Assembly (NCBI RefSeq): GCF_030409685.1
Contig: NZ_JAUFQJ010000001.1
Coordinates: 421,076-485,075, forward strand
Length of the DNA stretch: 64,000 nt
Reading direction: 5' to 3'
Source: Ferruginibacter paludis
GTDB lineage: Bacteria; Bacteroidota; Bacteroidia; Chitinophagales; Chitinophagaceae
The position numbers were made by a program, and so were the translations under genes. The notes below the pieces were generated by a model that was not told where the DNA came from, ran no database searches, and was given only the letters and a program-made list of their open reading frames with translations. This document shows, piece after piece, positions 26,001 to 34,446 of this stretch; the first letter of the stretch is position 1; each line of letters begins with the position of its first letter.

Positions 26001-28644
26001 TGAAGACCAATCCGCTGCTTCGATGTTATCATTTGCGAGCAATAAAGAAAAATACAATGTTGGAGATGAAGTACAATTGAACATACCGAGCAGTAAAGGC
26101 GGCCGCATTTTGGTAAGTTTGGAAAGTGGCAGCAAAGTAATAAAAAGCTTTTGGCAGGAAACCACGCAGGGCCAAACGCAGGTGAAGTTTAAAGCAGATG
26201 CAGCGATGGCACCGAACATTTATGCAACCGTAAGTCTGTTACAACCGCATGCACAAACCATCAATGATTTGCCGATCAGGATGTATGGCTCTATCCCCAT
26301 TTTTGTAGAAGATAAAAACACTTTGTTGCACCCGGTTTTAACCATGGCATCTGCCATCCGGCCGGAGCAAAATGTTTCATTTACCGTAAGCGAACAACAG
26401 GGAAAAGAAATGACCTACAGCATAGCCATTGTGGATGAGGGATTGCTTGATCTGACAAGATTTAAAACACCTGATCCACATGAAGCCTTTTATGCAAGAG
26501 AAGCGCTGGGAGTAAAAAGCTTTGATTTGTTTGATTATGTAATTGGCGCATGGGGTGGCGACCTGGAACGCATTTTAACCATCGGCGGCGATGCAGAAGG
26601 AGGCCCGGTAAAACAAAAGACAGCCAACAGGTTTAAGCCAGTGGTGCAATATCTTGGGCCATTTCATTTAGGAAAAGGACAGCAGCAAACCAAAACATTC
26701 AGACTACCATCATACATCGGTTCTGTAAAAGCCATGGTGGTAGCGGCACACGAAGGCAGTTATGGATCAACAGAAAAAACAGTCGCAGTAAAAAAGCCGC
26801 TGATGCTGCTGGCAACTATGCCAAGGGTACTTGGTCCGGGCGAAACCATCAAGTTGCCCGTAACGGTTTTTGCGATGGAGAACAATATTAAAAATGTAAA
26901 CGTAATGCTGCAGTCAAATCCATATTTAGAGGTTGTTGGTACATCAGCACAATCAGCCAGCTTTACACAAACGGGCGAACAGATGTTGTACTTTGATGTA
27001 AAAGTAAAGCCAAACACAGGTGTAGGTAAAGTAAAATTACTTGCCAGTTCCGGTGGCGAAAAAGCAGACTATGAAGTGGAGCTTGATATAAGAAATCCGA
27101 ACCCTGCGGTGACAAGCTTGAGTGAAATTACACTGGCACCGGGCCAGCAATGGAACACAGTGGCCAACGCCATTGGTGTGGCTGCAACAAGTACCGCCGT
27201 TGTCGAAATTTCAAGCCTGCCATCTATGAATTTACAAAAGCGGCTAGACTATTTAATTGAATATCCGCATGGCTGTATTGAACAAACTACCTCTGCCGTT
27301 TTTCCACAACTGGTATTAAATCAGCTGACAGATTTGGATGAGTATAAAAAATCGCTGGTAGATAAAAATGTAAAAGCGGGCATCGCAAGAATGCAAAATT
27401 TTCAGCGCCCCGACGGAGGCTTTAGTTACTGGCCCGGCGGAGGAGAAAGCGATGAATGGGGCAGCAACTATGCAGGGCACTTTTTGGTGGAGGCGCAAGC
27501 CAACGGCTTTTTTGTAAGCGATAATTTATTGCAGCTATGGAAAAATTATCAACGCGGCAAGGCCAACAGTTGGGTGATAAACAGCACCAACTTTTATGGT
27601 GCAGATCTTACACAGGCTTATCGCCTATATACCCTCGCACTTGCCAAAGCACCCGAGCTCGGTGCTATGAACCGGCTGAAAGAATTTAAATATTTGTCGC
27701 CCGAAGGTAAATGGCGGCTGGCTGCAGCCTACAAGCTTGCCGGCCAGGATGCAACCGCTCAGGCGCTCATCCAGGGCTTGTCCACCACCTTCGCTCCGCG
27801 TCCCAATCCGGGCATTAGTTTCGGCTCAGATCTGCGGGACGAAGCCATGGTGCTGGAAACACTAACCATCATGGGTAAACGAAACCAGGCCGCGCAATTG
27901 TTGCCCACCATTGCAGCCAAACTTTCGCAGGATGATTGGTACAGTACACAAACTACGGCGTATTCACTGATCGCTATCGCAAAGTATTGCGGTAAAAATC
28001 CATCGGGTGCCAAGATCATTGCCAGGGCTTCGGCAGGCGCAAAGGCAACCGACATTAATTCGGCTTCCTACATCCGCCAGTTACCTGTATTGTTTAAAAA
28101 CGGCAGCGCCAATGTATTGGTCAGTAACAACGGCACTAACACGTTGTATGTGCGCCTCATCACCAAAGGGCGGCCTTTAAGCGGCGATAGTTTAAAAGTA
28201 AACAACAACCCTGCGCTGCTCACAATGTCCGTCAGTTACCTTACGCAAAATGGTGCTACGGTTGACATCAGCAAGCTAGCACAGGGAACAGATTTTGTAG
28301 CCAAAGTAACCGTTAAAAATACAGGCCGGCGTGGTACTTACAGCCAGATGGCATTAACGCAAATATTTCCCAGCGGCTGGGAGATATTGAATGCCCGCAT
28401 GCTCGGTGGCGAAGGCTCCTTTAAATCTTCCTACTCAACGTACCAGGATATCCGCGATGATCGCCTGTACACTTATTTTAACATCAACCAGTTTGAAACG
28501 CTTACTTATTATGTGCAATTGAATGCCTCGTATCTGGGCCGTTACTTTTTGCCGGGCACCTTCACCGAAGCCATGTATGATAACAGTATTACGGCTGGTG
28601 TAAATGGCAAATGGGTTGAGGTAGTTGATCCGCAACATCAGTAA
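23032..28644 (+). CDS. Bacterial alpha-2-macroglobulin family lipoprotein with intact thioester
   Basis: A very large (1870-residue) periplasmic protease trap. I chose the ATG at 23032, 11 residues before a lipoprotein signal-like segment (FLRTLLCLSLIFFLFSC, lipobox Cys about residue 36), over the upstream ATG at 22939. MG domains fill the N-terminal half. The segment GFIFGERGVWRPGDTMYI is the conserved MG2/MG3 signature of bacterial macroglobulins. The thioester motif is YPHGCIEQTTS, with Cys1415, Glu1417 and Gln1418, so the covalent trap should work. The following alpha/alpha thioester domain and a C-terminal MG domain are present. An acidic, Tyr-rich insert lies near residues 465-515. In E. 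coli the same family is encoded next to pbpC; here pbpC is 1.5 kb downstream with a DUF1016 gene between. Confidence 0.93.
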   Translation: MDPDAVNRSEKFSATFLRTLLCLSLIFFLFSCSKKDKWIEVAPAFSKYMDAYTTGIISKTAAVRIQLAAAANTTHTLGEEVKETLFDISPSVKGKARWVDATTIEFKPDEYLKPNQLYQVQFSLGKVTKVPDKYSDFKFSMQTAKPSFKISDEGLRSNGTKNKMSLGGNLETADVEKGTEIEKLLSASQNGNALKINWQHNDVAKSHNFIVEAIARGNNASNVNLLWNGQPMGIELKGSKEIAVPAAGDFKVLNVAATNEAQQYASVQFSDPILVGQDLTGLITISNQADISYTINGSEVKVFTSGKLDGNYTVNINAGIKNTWGDTLSNGFTSNINFENKMPSVKIQGKGNILPNSGRLVLPFEAINLNAVDISIIKIFENNVPQFLQDNNLGGNSDLRRVAKPIVQKTLRLDDDKTLDLHKHQHFSLDIDKFLKTEPGAIYHVTIGFRPQYSLYQGAADTTAKDAGEEENYYGDEEENYSNNNGVDEDDEFWKRYDTYYPYGYNWQRKDDPASKSYYNKDRWATRNILASNIGLTAKRSSSNSLLVAVSNILTTEPMNDVDLEIMDYQQTIISKGKSGSDGFATIDTKRKPYLLIAKKGNERGYLKLDDGSSLALSRFDVGGEEVKNGIKGFIFGERGVWRPGDTMYINCIIEDKEKKLPQDHPVEFSLFTPQGQLYKHIIQNDVTDGFYLFKTNTDVSSSTGNWLAKIKCGGANFEKTIKVETVMPNRLKINVDFGKDAVLGKGNETTGTINAKWLFGTPGKNLKAKIDASLYAKKTGFAKFTGYDFDNPTSNYSTQSKTILDGTLDAEGNATIKPNFEMDESAPGMLTANMVIKVFEPGGSFSIDNMTVPYSPYTSYAGLKLPEGEKPFDYLLAGKTHTTQIVNVDSKGNLLGGNTAVEVQFYRIQWRWWWDDNGDNLSNFTQNEYNKLLKKETVQLSNGKGQWQFGTSANEWGRYLILVKDIKSGHTTGSTFYIDEPGWQSRSGDEDQSAASMLSFASNKEKYNVGDEVQLNIPSSKGGRILVSLESGSKVIKSFWQETTQGQTQVKFKADAAMAPNIYATVSLLQPHAQTINDLPIRMYGSIPIFVEDKNTLLHPVLTMASAIRPEQNVSFTVSEQQGKEMTYSIAIVDEGLLDLTRFKTPDPHEAFYAREALGVKSFDLFDYVIGAWGGDLERILTIGGDAEGGPVKQKTANRFKPVVQYLGPFHLGKGQQQTKTFRLPSYIGSVKAMVVAAHEGSYGSTEKTVAVKKPLMLLATMPRVLGPGETIKLPVTVFAMENNIKNVNVMLQSNPYLEVVGTSAQSASFTQTGEQMLYFDVKVKPNTGVGKVKLLASSGGEKADYEVELDIRNPNPAVTSLSEITLAPGQQWNTVANAIGVAATSTAVVEISSLPSMNLQKRLDYLIEYPHGCIEQTTSAVFPQLVLNQLTDLDEYKKSLVDKNVKAGIARMQNFQRPDGGFSYWPGGGESDEWGSNYAGHFLVEAQANGFFVSDNLLQLWKNYQRGKANSWVINSTNFYGADLTQAYRLYTLALAKAPELGAMNRLKEFKYLSPEGKWRLAAAYKLAGQDATAQALIQGLSTTFAPRPNPGISFGSDLRDEAMVLETLTIMGKRNQAAQLLPTIAAKLSQDDWYSTQTTAYSLIAIAKYCGKNPSGAKIIARASAGAKATDINSASYIRQLPVLFKNGSANVLVSNNGTNTLYVRLITKGRPLSGDSLKVNNNPALLTMSVSYLTQNGATVDISKLAQGTDFVAKVTVKNTGRRGTYSQMALTQIFPSGWEILNARMLGGEGSFKSSYSTYQDIRDDRLYTYFNINQFETLTYYVQLNASYLGRYFLPGTFTEAMYDNSITAGVNGKWVEVVDPQHQ

Positions 28645-28708
28645 GCAAGACCCTGCCGGCGGCTGCAAGCCCCGGCAGCGGTTTAATAATAAGTATAGTA
28701 CATTTTTT

Positions 28709-28766
28709 GTCCCGGCCAGGAAGCAATGTGGATCATCGTTGCATCGCCCTCTTATGGTTTTATAGC
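28709..28766 (+). repeat. Dispersed intergenic repeat, copy 4
   Basis: CCCGGCCAGGAAGC, then AATGTGGATCATCGTTGC, then ATCGCCCTCTTATGG. It is nearly identical to copy 5 at 34307-34362 over about 45 bases. It lies 65 bases after the macroglobulin stop. A GGCGACGC at about 28771-28778 can pair with the core. Confidence 0.7.
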
Positions 28767-28931
28767 TTTTGGCGACGCATTAAACTTGCTACTGTATTGA
28801 TATAAGCAGGTGCTTAATTCAAAAAGCATAAACGGATTTTTTTAAACAAGGGTAAAATAGAATTGGAAAAAATTTTTTTAAAATCAATAAGTAAATTGTA
28901 ACTGTTGTTGATGATTAAAGCAAAATAAAAC

Positions 28932-29936
28932 ATGAAGCCTGCAAAACCTAAATACGAAAAACTATTAGCTGCTATTGGTCTTACAATTGAGGTGGCCAGG
29001 CAAAATGCAGTGAGGGCAATTAATACTGAGTTGGTAAAAGCCAATTGGGAAATTGGCAGACACATCGTTGAATTTGAGCAGCAGGGAATGGAGCGGGCAG
29101 AATACGGAACTGAGCTACTGACAAGGCTTTCAAAGGATTTAACTTTGCAATTTGGGAAAGGATTTGGCAGACGCAATGTGCTGGATATGCGTAGATTTTA
29201 TCTAAGTTATGAGAAATGGCAGGCAGTGCCTGCCAAATTGAGCTGGACTCATATTATAGCACTGATAGGTATTACCGACACTTTCGCAAGACGATTTTAT
29301 GAAAGGCAAGCGATCCATGAGAAGTGGAGTTCCAGGGAACTTGAAAGACAAATTGATTCCTCTTTATTTGAACGCCTTGCATTAAGTAAGGATAAAAAAG
29401 GGGTATTGCAACTTTCAAAAAAAGGGCACGTTGTAGCTGACGCAACAACGGTAGTAAAAGATCCTTATGTGCTGGACTTTCTTAAAATTCCCATAAGTTA
29501 CCGCGTGTCTGAAAGGGGACTTGAGCAAAAGGTAATAGATAACTTACAGCAATTTTTATTGGAGCTGGGCAAAGGTTTCACCTTTGTTGCCAGGCAATAT
29601 AAAATATCACTTCGTAATAAGCACTACTCAATTGATCTTGTTTTCTGCCATCGCATTTTAAAGTGTTTTATAATCATCGATCTTAAAATCAGGAAGGTAA
29701 ACCATGGTGACATCGGGCAAATGAATCTGTACCTTAATTATTTTAAAACTGAAGAAAATGTAGTAGGCGACAATGAGCCCATCGGAATTATTTTATCCAC
29801 AGAGAAAGACGAAGTATTGGTTGAATATGCAACGGGAGGGATTTCCAATAAAATATTTGTTTCAAAATATCAGCTTTACCTGCCCGATAAAAAGGAATTG
29901 CAAAAGAAAGTTAAAGCAATAATAGAAGGTAAATAA
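28932..29936 (+). CDS. DUF1016 (YhcG) family PDDEXK-like nuclease
   Basis: A 334-residue protein of the YhcG/DUF1016 family: an N-terminal helical DUF1016_N region (about 10-150, with NWEIGRHIVEFEQQG, FGRRNVLDMRRFYLSYEKW and LSWTHIIAL) and a C-terminal PDDEXK nuclease domain (about 175-330). The nuclease core reads YSIDLVFCHRILKCFIIIDLKI, giving Asp235, Asp250 and Lys252; the usual ELK is DLK here. GQMNLYLNYF (Gln263) follows. Members are often linked to mobile elements or restriction loci. It sits between the macroglobulin and pbpC genes, which normally pair, so it may be an insertion. Confidence 0.88.
   Translation: MKPAKPKYEKLLAAIGLTIEVARQNAVRAINTELVKANWEIGRHIVEFEQQGMERAEYGTELLTRLSKDLTLQFGKGFGRRNVLDMRRFYLSYEKWQAVPAKLSWTHIIALIGITDTFARRFYERQAIHEKWSSRELERQIDSSLFERLALSKDKKGVLQLSKKGHVVADATTVVKDPYVLDFLKIPISYRVSERGLEQKVIDNLQQFLLELGKGFTFVARQYKISLRNKHYSIDLVFCHRILKCFIIIDLKIRKVNHGDIGQMNLYLNYFKTEENVVGDNEPIGIILSTEKDEVLVEYATGGISNKIFVSKYQLYLPDKKELQKKVKAIIEGK
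29218..29241 (+). repeat. Palindromic 24-base repeat inside the DUF1016 gene
   Basis: GGCAGGCA-G-TGCCTGCC followed by AAATTGA. It is a 17-base palindrome around a central base and encodes WQAVPAKL in frame. The same 24 bases recur, with one difference, at 30071-30094. Confidence 0.7.
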
Positions 29937-30070
29937 TTACGATCAGGATGAGCTTTCCCATTTACGAAATTGTAAGAAGTAGCTTCAACGAAGTTTAGAG
30001 GGCCCCGGCACAATGGCTTTATAGATAATTATGAAGTGTATTGATAACCCGCAATAAGATTATAAGATTC

Positions 30071-30094
30071 GGCAGGCACTGCCTGCCAAATTGA
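30071..30094 (+). repeat. Second copy of the palindromic 24-base repeat
   Basis: GGCAGGCA-C-TGCCTGCC plus AAATTGA, 135 bases after the DUF1016 stop and 55 bases before the pbpC start. Read in the equivalent frame it gives RQALPAKLKST and a stop, so it could be a remnant of a duplicated DUF1016 gene. Confidence 0.7.
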
Positions 30095-30148
30095 AGTCAA
30101 CCTAATTGGGATTAATTAGCGAACCAGGAAAAATGAAATATTCATAAA

Positions 30149-32563
30149 GTGCTCACCCAAAAAAATAAAAGTAGAATCTTTAAAAATGCCTGGCGCCAAC
30201 TCCGCTTCAAACTCCCATTTAGGGGATGGGGGCTACTCGCTCTGATATTACTAACCTGGTTCTGGTTTGCATTACCCAAACAATTATTCAATGTTCCAAC
30301 CAGTTATGTCATCGAAGATAAAGATGGTAACCTGCTCAATGCAACCATTGCAGCAGATGGCCAATGGCGTTTTCCAGCCAACAAAAATGTACCGCAAAAA
30401 TTTATTGACTGCATTACTACATTTGAAGACAAACGCTTTTTTTATCATCCCGGGGTAGATCCAATTGCTATCAGCAGGGCGTTTATAAAAGATATCAAAA
30501 ACAGGGAGACAGCACAAGGCGGCAGCACCCTCACCATGCAGGTAATCAGGTTATCAAAAAAAGACAACCGCCGCAGTATCTGGAACAAAATAAAAGAAAG
30601 TATCCTTGCTGTAAGGGTAGAGGTATCGTATTCAAAAAAAGAAATTCTTTCCCTGTACGCAAGCAATGCGCCATTCGGCAGCAATGTAGTAGGATTGGAT
30701 GCAGCAGCCTGGCGCTACTTTGGCCGCAGTCCGGATAAATTAAGCTGGGGCGAAATGGCGGCACTGGCCGTATTGCCCAATGCACCAGCCCTCGTACATC
30801 CAGGAAAAAACAGGGACGTATTGTTAAAGAAACGGAACCGGTTGTTGGATAACCTGCAAAGCAATAATAAAATTGACGAGAGCAGTTGCAACCTCGCTAA
30901 GCTGGAACCGTTGCCCGGAGAACCTTTGGCCTTACCACAAAACGCACTGCATTTATTTCAACGCTTTAAAAACGATCATAACGGTAACGAACAAACGAAA
31001 GTAAATACTACGGTAGATGGCAGCTTGCAAAAGCAAGTCGCCAATATTGTTCAGCAACACCAGTCTGTTTTAAAGGGCAATGGTATCAACAATGCCTGCG
31101 CACTGGTACTGGATGTAGAGACAGGAAATACGCTGGCATATGTGGGCAATATTTATGCCCCGGACGATAAAGAAATGGAAAGCGATGTAGATGTAATTGC
31201 AGCGCCCCGAAGCCCGGGCAGCGCATTAAAACCAATTCTCTATGCGTCCATGCTAAGCGATGGATTGATTTTGCCCAACAGCATCATTGCAGACATCCCT
31301 ATGCAAATTGGCAATTATGCGCCACAAAATTTCGACCTGGGTTACGATGGCGCCGTACCTGCAAGCAATGCACTGGCAAGAAGTCTGAATATACCAGCGG
31401 TAAAATTATTACAGCAATATAAATACCAGCGATTTTACGAAACCCTGCAACAGTGCGGCATTACAACGCTGAACCGTTCAGCTGATACTTACGGGCTAAG
31501 TTTGATTCTCGGCGGTTGCGAAGTTACTATGTGGGATCTTGCAGGCGTTTATGCTTCCATGGCAAGGGCATTGAATCACCAGGCAAAAAATGAAGGCAAT
31601 CTCAATACCAATGATTTTCATCCACCCAATTATAAATTGCCGCCGCCAAAAATAAACGTAGCTAAAAAAAATATTCCGCTGGATGCGACTTCCATATGGT
31701 TCACTTTCCAGGCCATGAAGGAAGTAATGCGTCCGGGTGAAGAAGGCTTGTGGCAGGAATTTGTTTCTTCTCAAACCATTGCCTGGAAAACCGGTACCAG
31801 CTTTGGTTTCAGGGATGGATGGGCGATTGGCATCACGCCAAAAAATGTGGTGGCAGTGTGGGTAGGTAATACAGATGGAGTAGGGCGACCAGGACTGATT
31901 GGCATTAAAACAGCGGCACCCATACTGTTTGATATTTTTCGTTTATTGCCGAATGTACCGTGGTTTAATAAACCCATTTTTAATTATAGCAATGTAGCTG
32001 TGTGCAAACAAAGCGGCTTTCGGGCAAACATAGATTGTCCGGATGTGGATACTTTATTCATGCCAATCAACGGGCAAAAAGCCCCACTCTGTCCATACCA
32101 TAAAATGATTAACCTGGATCCAGCCGGCCAGTACAGGGTTACTGAAGATTGTGAAAGTCCATCTGCTATGCAACATAAAAGCTGGTTCGTTTTATCCCCT
32201 GCGATGGAATACTATTACAAACAAAAAAATGCCGATTATAAAGTGTTGCCTGCTTTTAAGCCCAGGTGTAATTTTGCAGAGACAGGCCGACTGATAGAAA
32301 TTATCTATCCTCAACCCGACGCAAAAATATATGTACCCTTCGAAGTAAGCGGCCAAAAAGGCAATACCATTTTTACCGCCGCCCACCGGCGGGCCGGCGC
32401 AAAAATTTACTGGAGCCTCGATGATAATTTTGCAGGTACTACACAAAACTTTCACCGGATCGCTTTGAATCCTTCACCGGGAAAACACATCATAACCCTG
32501 GTAGATGAAAATGGCGTCAGTGTTTCAAGACAGTTTGAAATACTGGAAAAAGAAAAGAATTGA
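30149..32563 (+). CDS. pbpC: Penicillin-binding protein 1C
   Basis: A bifunctional peptidoglycan glycosyltransferase/transpeptidase, 804 residues, with an N-terminal membrane anchor (LLALILLTWFWFALP, about 30-45). The glycosyltransferase domain has TTFEDKRFFYHPGVDP (Glu93 catalytic) and GGSTLTMQVIRL. The transpeptidase domain has the SALK tetrad (Ser358, Lys361), and KTGTS near residue 548. A C-terminal BiPBP_C domain (about 710-800) is the PBP1C hallmark. The start is a GTG at 30149; no ATG occurs in frame before the catalytic domain. PBP1C pairs functionally with alpha-2-macroglobulin in other bacteria, matching its neighbour here. A CTCCC/GGGGATGGGGG palindrome-like sequence (30212-30233) is read in frame as part of the N-terminus. 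Confidence 0.94.
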   Translation: MLTQKNKSRIFKNAWRQLRFKLPFRGWGLLALILLTWFWFALPKQLFNVPTSYVIEDKDGNLLNATIAADGQWRFPANKNVPQKFIDCITTFEDKRFFYHPGVDPIAISRAFIKDIKNRETAQGGSTLTMQVIRLSKKDNRRSIWNKIKESILAVRVEVSYSKKEILSLYASNAPFGSNVVGLDAAAWRYFGRSPDKLSWGEMAALAVLPNAPALVHPGKNRDVLLKKRNRLLDNLQSNNKIDESSCNLAKLEPLPGEPLALPQNALHLFQRFKNDHNGNEQTKVNTTVDGSLQKQVANIVQQHQSVLKGNGINNACALVLDVETGNTLAYVGNIYAPDDKEMESDVDVIAAPRSPGSALKPILYASMLSDGLILPNSIIADIPMQIGNYAPQNFDLGYDGAVPASNALARSLNIPAVKLLQQYKYQRFYETLQQCGITTLNRSADTYGLSLILGGCEVTMWDLAGVYASMARALNHQAKNEGNLNTNDFHPPNYKLPPPKINVAKKNIPLDATSIWFTFQAMKEVMRPGEEGLWQEFVSSQTIAWKTGTSFGFRDGWAIGITPKNVVAVWVGNTDGVGRPGLIGIKTAAPILFDIFRLLPNVPWFNKPIFNYSNVAVCKQSGFRANIDCPDVDTLFMPINGQKAPLCPYHKMINLDPAGQYRVTEDCESPSAMQHKSWFVLSPAMEYYYKQKNADYKVLPAFKPRCNFAETGRLIEIIYPQPDAKIYVPFEVSGQKGNTIFTAAHRRAGAKIYWSLDDNFAGTTQNFHRIALNPSPGKHIITLVDENGVSVSRQFEILEKEKN

Positions 32564-32670
32564 TTCAAGGCTTTGCAGCATCAAGAAAAAGCTTCCGATA
32601 AATTTACTTACGCCTGTTATAAAAAATCTCCTACTTTTATTTATCAATAATTAAATCAAAACAATATTTT

Positions 32671-34299
32671 ATGGCATTGGAAATGGTAGACGATCCGCAG
32701 GACAGCAATGAAGATTACAATGGCGGAAGTGGCGGTGGCGGCGGATTTAGCTCAGGTGGCGGACGTGGCGGCGGAGGTTTGGGAACACTCCTGAATTTTT
32801 TGCCCCTTGTATTCAGCCTGTTTGGCGGAAGAGGCGGTGGAGGTACCGGCGGCGGAAAAGGTGGCTGTGGCGGCGGTATGATTTTGATACTTGTATTAGC
32901 GGCAGGCGGCTATTTTCTATTGCGGAACCAATCCTGTACCGGGCTTTCCACTGTTGCCAATGTTGTGTCTAATTTTACAAAAGGCGGCACACTGGATCCC
33001 AACGAATTTAAAAAAGCCAGTGTGTACGAAGGCCTGGAAGATGATAATACAAAAAACCCTTTGCCAGAAAGCGTTTCCCTGCTGCGCTTTGCACCCGACC
33101 GGCAGAACCAGGGCAAGCAAGGCAGTTGCGTAGCCTGGAGTAGTGGCTATGCCGCCCGTAGTATTATTGAAAGCGCCAGCACTGCCCAAAATCCAAACAA
33201 TGTAGCATTTAGTCCGGCATTTTTATATAACCAAATCGGTATGGATGGCTGCCAGGGCTCTTTCATTCTGAAGGCCATGGAATTTATGACCAACAAAGGC
33301 GCTGTTCCATACAATGAATTTCCATACGATGAAAATAATTGCAGCCGTCAGCCCACCAATCAAATGATGGGTGAGGCGGCACGAAACCGCATGCATGGTT
33401 TTAACCGTTTAACCGAAGGCGATGGCGTTACCAATTTAAGCCTTCGTGCTGTAAAAGAACATCTTGCCAAAGATGCACCGGTAGTAATTGGCATGATGGT
33501 AGGCGGTAGTTTTATGGAAGGTATGATGGGGCAGAAAGTATGGCACCCAACGCAGGAAGATTACAGCCAGACAGGCTTTGGCGGGCATGCCTTATGCGTT
33601 ATAGGGTATGATGACCGCCTTGAAGGTGGCGCTTTCCAGATCATGAACAGCTGGGGACCTGAGTGGGGACAAAACGGCATTGGCTGGGTACGTTATGGTG
33701 ATTTTAAAGAGTTTGTAAGAGAAGCCTATGGCATTGATCCCATGCCAAAAAGAGGAGCTGCATTGAACGTAGATTTTGAATGTAATATTGGCCTCGTAAA
33801 CAACGATACCAAACAATACATTCCGTTAAAAGTGAGCACCGCCAACACCTTCATAACTACTACGCCTGTACGGAAAGGCACTAAGTTTAAAATAGAAATT
33901 AAAAACGCCATTGAGTGCTACATTTATTTGTTTACGCCAAACCCTGGGGGTAATAGCTTTGTGTTGTTTCCCTACAAACCTATCCACTCGCCGTATTGCG
34001 GTATCACGGGTTACAGGCTGTTTCCAAAAGCGCAATCCATCCGTGCGGATAGTTTGGGCACCAAAGATTTTATGGGTATTGTGGTAAGTAAAGAGCCGTT
34101 GGATTACAACGCCATCAATACATCCATTAACAAAAGCAGCCAGTCAACCTACGCAGGTAAATTAAATGAAGTCATCAGCAGTGTGGCCATAAAAAATGTA
34201 AATTTCAATAGCACCAATAATGGAGGCATTTATTTTAAAGCAGATGCCACGGATAAAAATAAAGTGGTTGGTTGCGTGGTTGAAATAGATAAGCAATAA
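32671..34299 (+). CDS. Papain-like (C1A) cysteine protease with Gly-rich, membrane-anchored N-terminus and DUF4384-like C-terminus
   Basis: A 542-residue protein. Residues about 12-70 are extremely Gly-rich; one TM helix follows (GGMILILVLAAGGYFLLR, about 68-85). The C1A catalytic domain spans about 120-360: QNQGKQGSCVAWS (Cys153 with the oxyanion Gln), GFGGHALCVIGYDD (His306) and IMNSWGPEWGQNGIGW (Asn326), so the triad is complete. No inhibitory propeptide was recognised. The C-terminal 170 residues (VRKGTKFKIEIKNAIECYIYLFTPNPGG, then VLFPYKP) resemble DUF4384, a beta domain. There is no signal peptide, so the protein is probably anchored by the single helix. Role unknown. It lies 107 bases after pbpC. 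Confidence 0.85.
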   Translation: MALEMVDDPQDSNEDYNGGSGGGGGFSSGGGRGGGGLGTLLNFLPLVFSLFGGRGGGGTGGGKGGCGGGMILILVLAAGGYFLLRNQSCTGLSTVANVVSNFTKGGTLDPNEFKKASVYEGLEDDNTKNPLPESVSLLRFAPDRQNQGKQGSCVAWSSGYAARSIIESASTAQNPNNVAFSPAFLYNQIGMDGCQGSFILKAMEFMTNKGAVPYNEFPYDENNCSRQPTNQMMGEAARNRMHGFNRLTEGDGVTNLSLRAVKEHLAKDAPVVIGMMVGGSFMEGMMGQKVWHPTQEDYSQTGFGGHALCVIGYDDRLEGGAFQIMNSWGPEWGQNGIGWVRYGDFKEFVREAYGIDPMPKRGAALNVDFECNIGLVNNDTKQYIPLKVSTANTFITTTPVRKGTKFKIEIKNAIECYIYLFTPNPGGNSFVLFPYKPIHSPYCGITGYRLFPKAQSIRADSLGTKDFMGIVVSKEPLDYNAINTSINKSSQSTYAGKLNEVISSVAIKNVNFNSTNNGGIYFKADATDKNKVVGCVVEIDKQ

Positions 34300-34306
34300 A
34301 TTAATG

Positions 34307-34362
34307 GTCCGGGCTAAGAAGCAATGTGGATCATCGTTGCGTCGCCCTCTTGTACGGTTGTG
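34307..34362 (+). repeat. Dispersed intergenic repeat, copy 5
   Basis: GTCCGGGCTAAGAAGC, AATGTGGATCATCGTTGC, GTCGCCCTCTTGTACGGTTG. It is the fullest copy and shares its ends with copy 3 and its middle with copy 4. It starts 8 bases after the protease stop codon. Confidence 0.7.
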
Positions 34363-34446
34363 CAAAAAGGAACTTTTATCGAAGCGGAGCGGGCGTGTAC
34401 GCATTTTAAGTTTATTTTAAAACGGACGGTCTAAAGCAAATAAATT

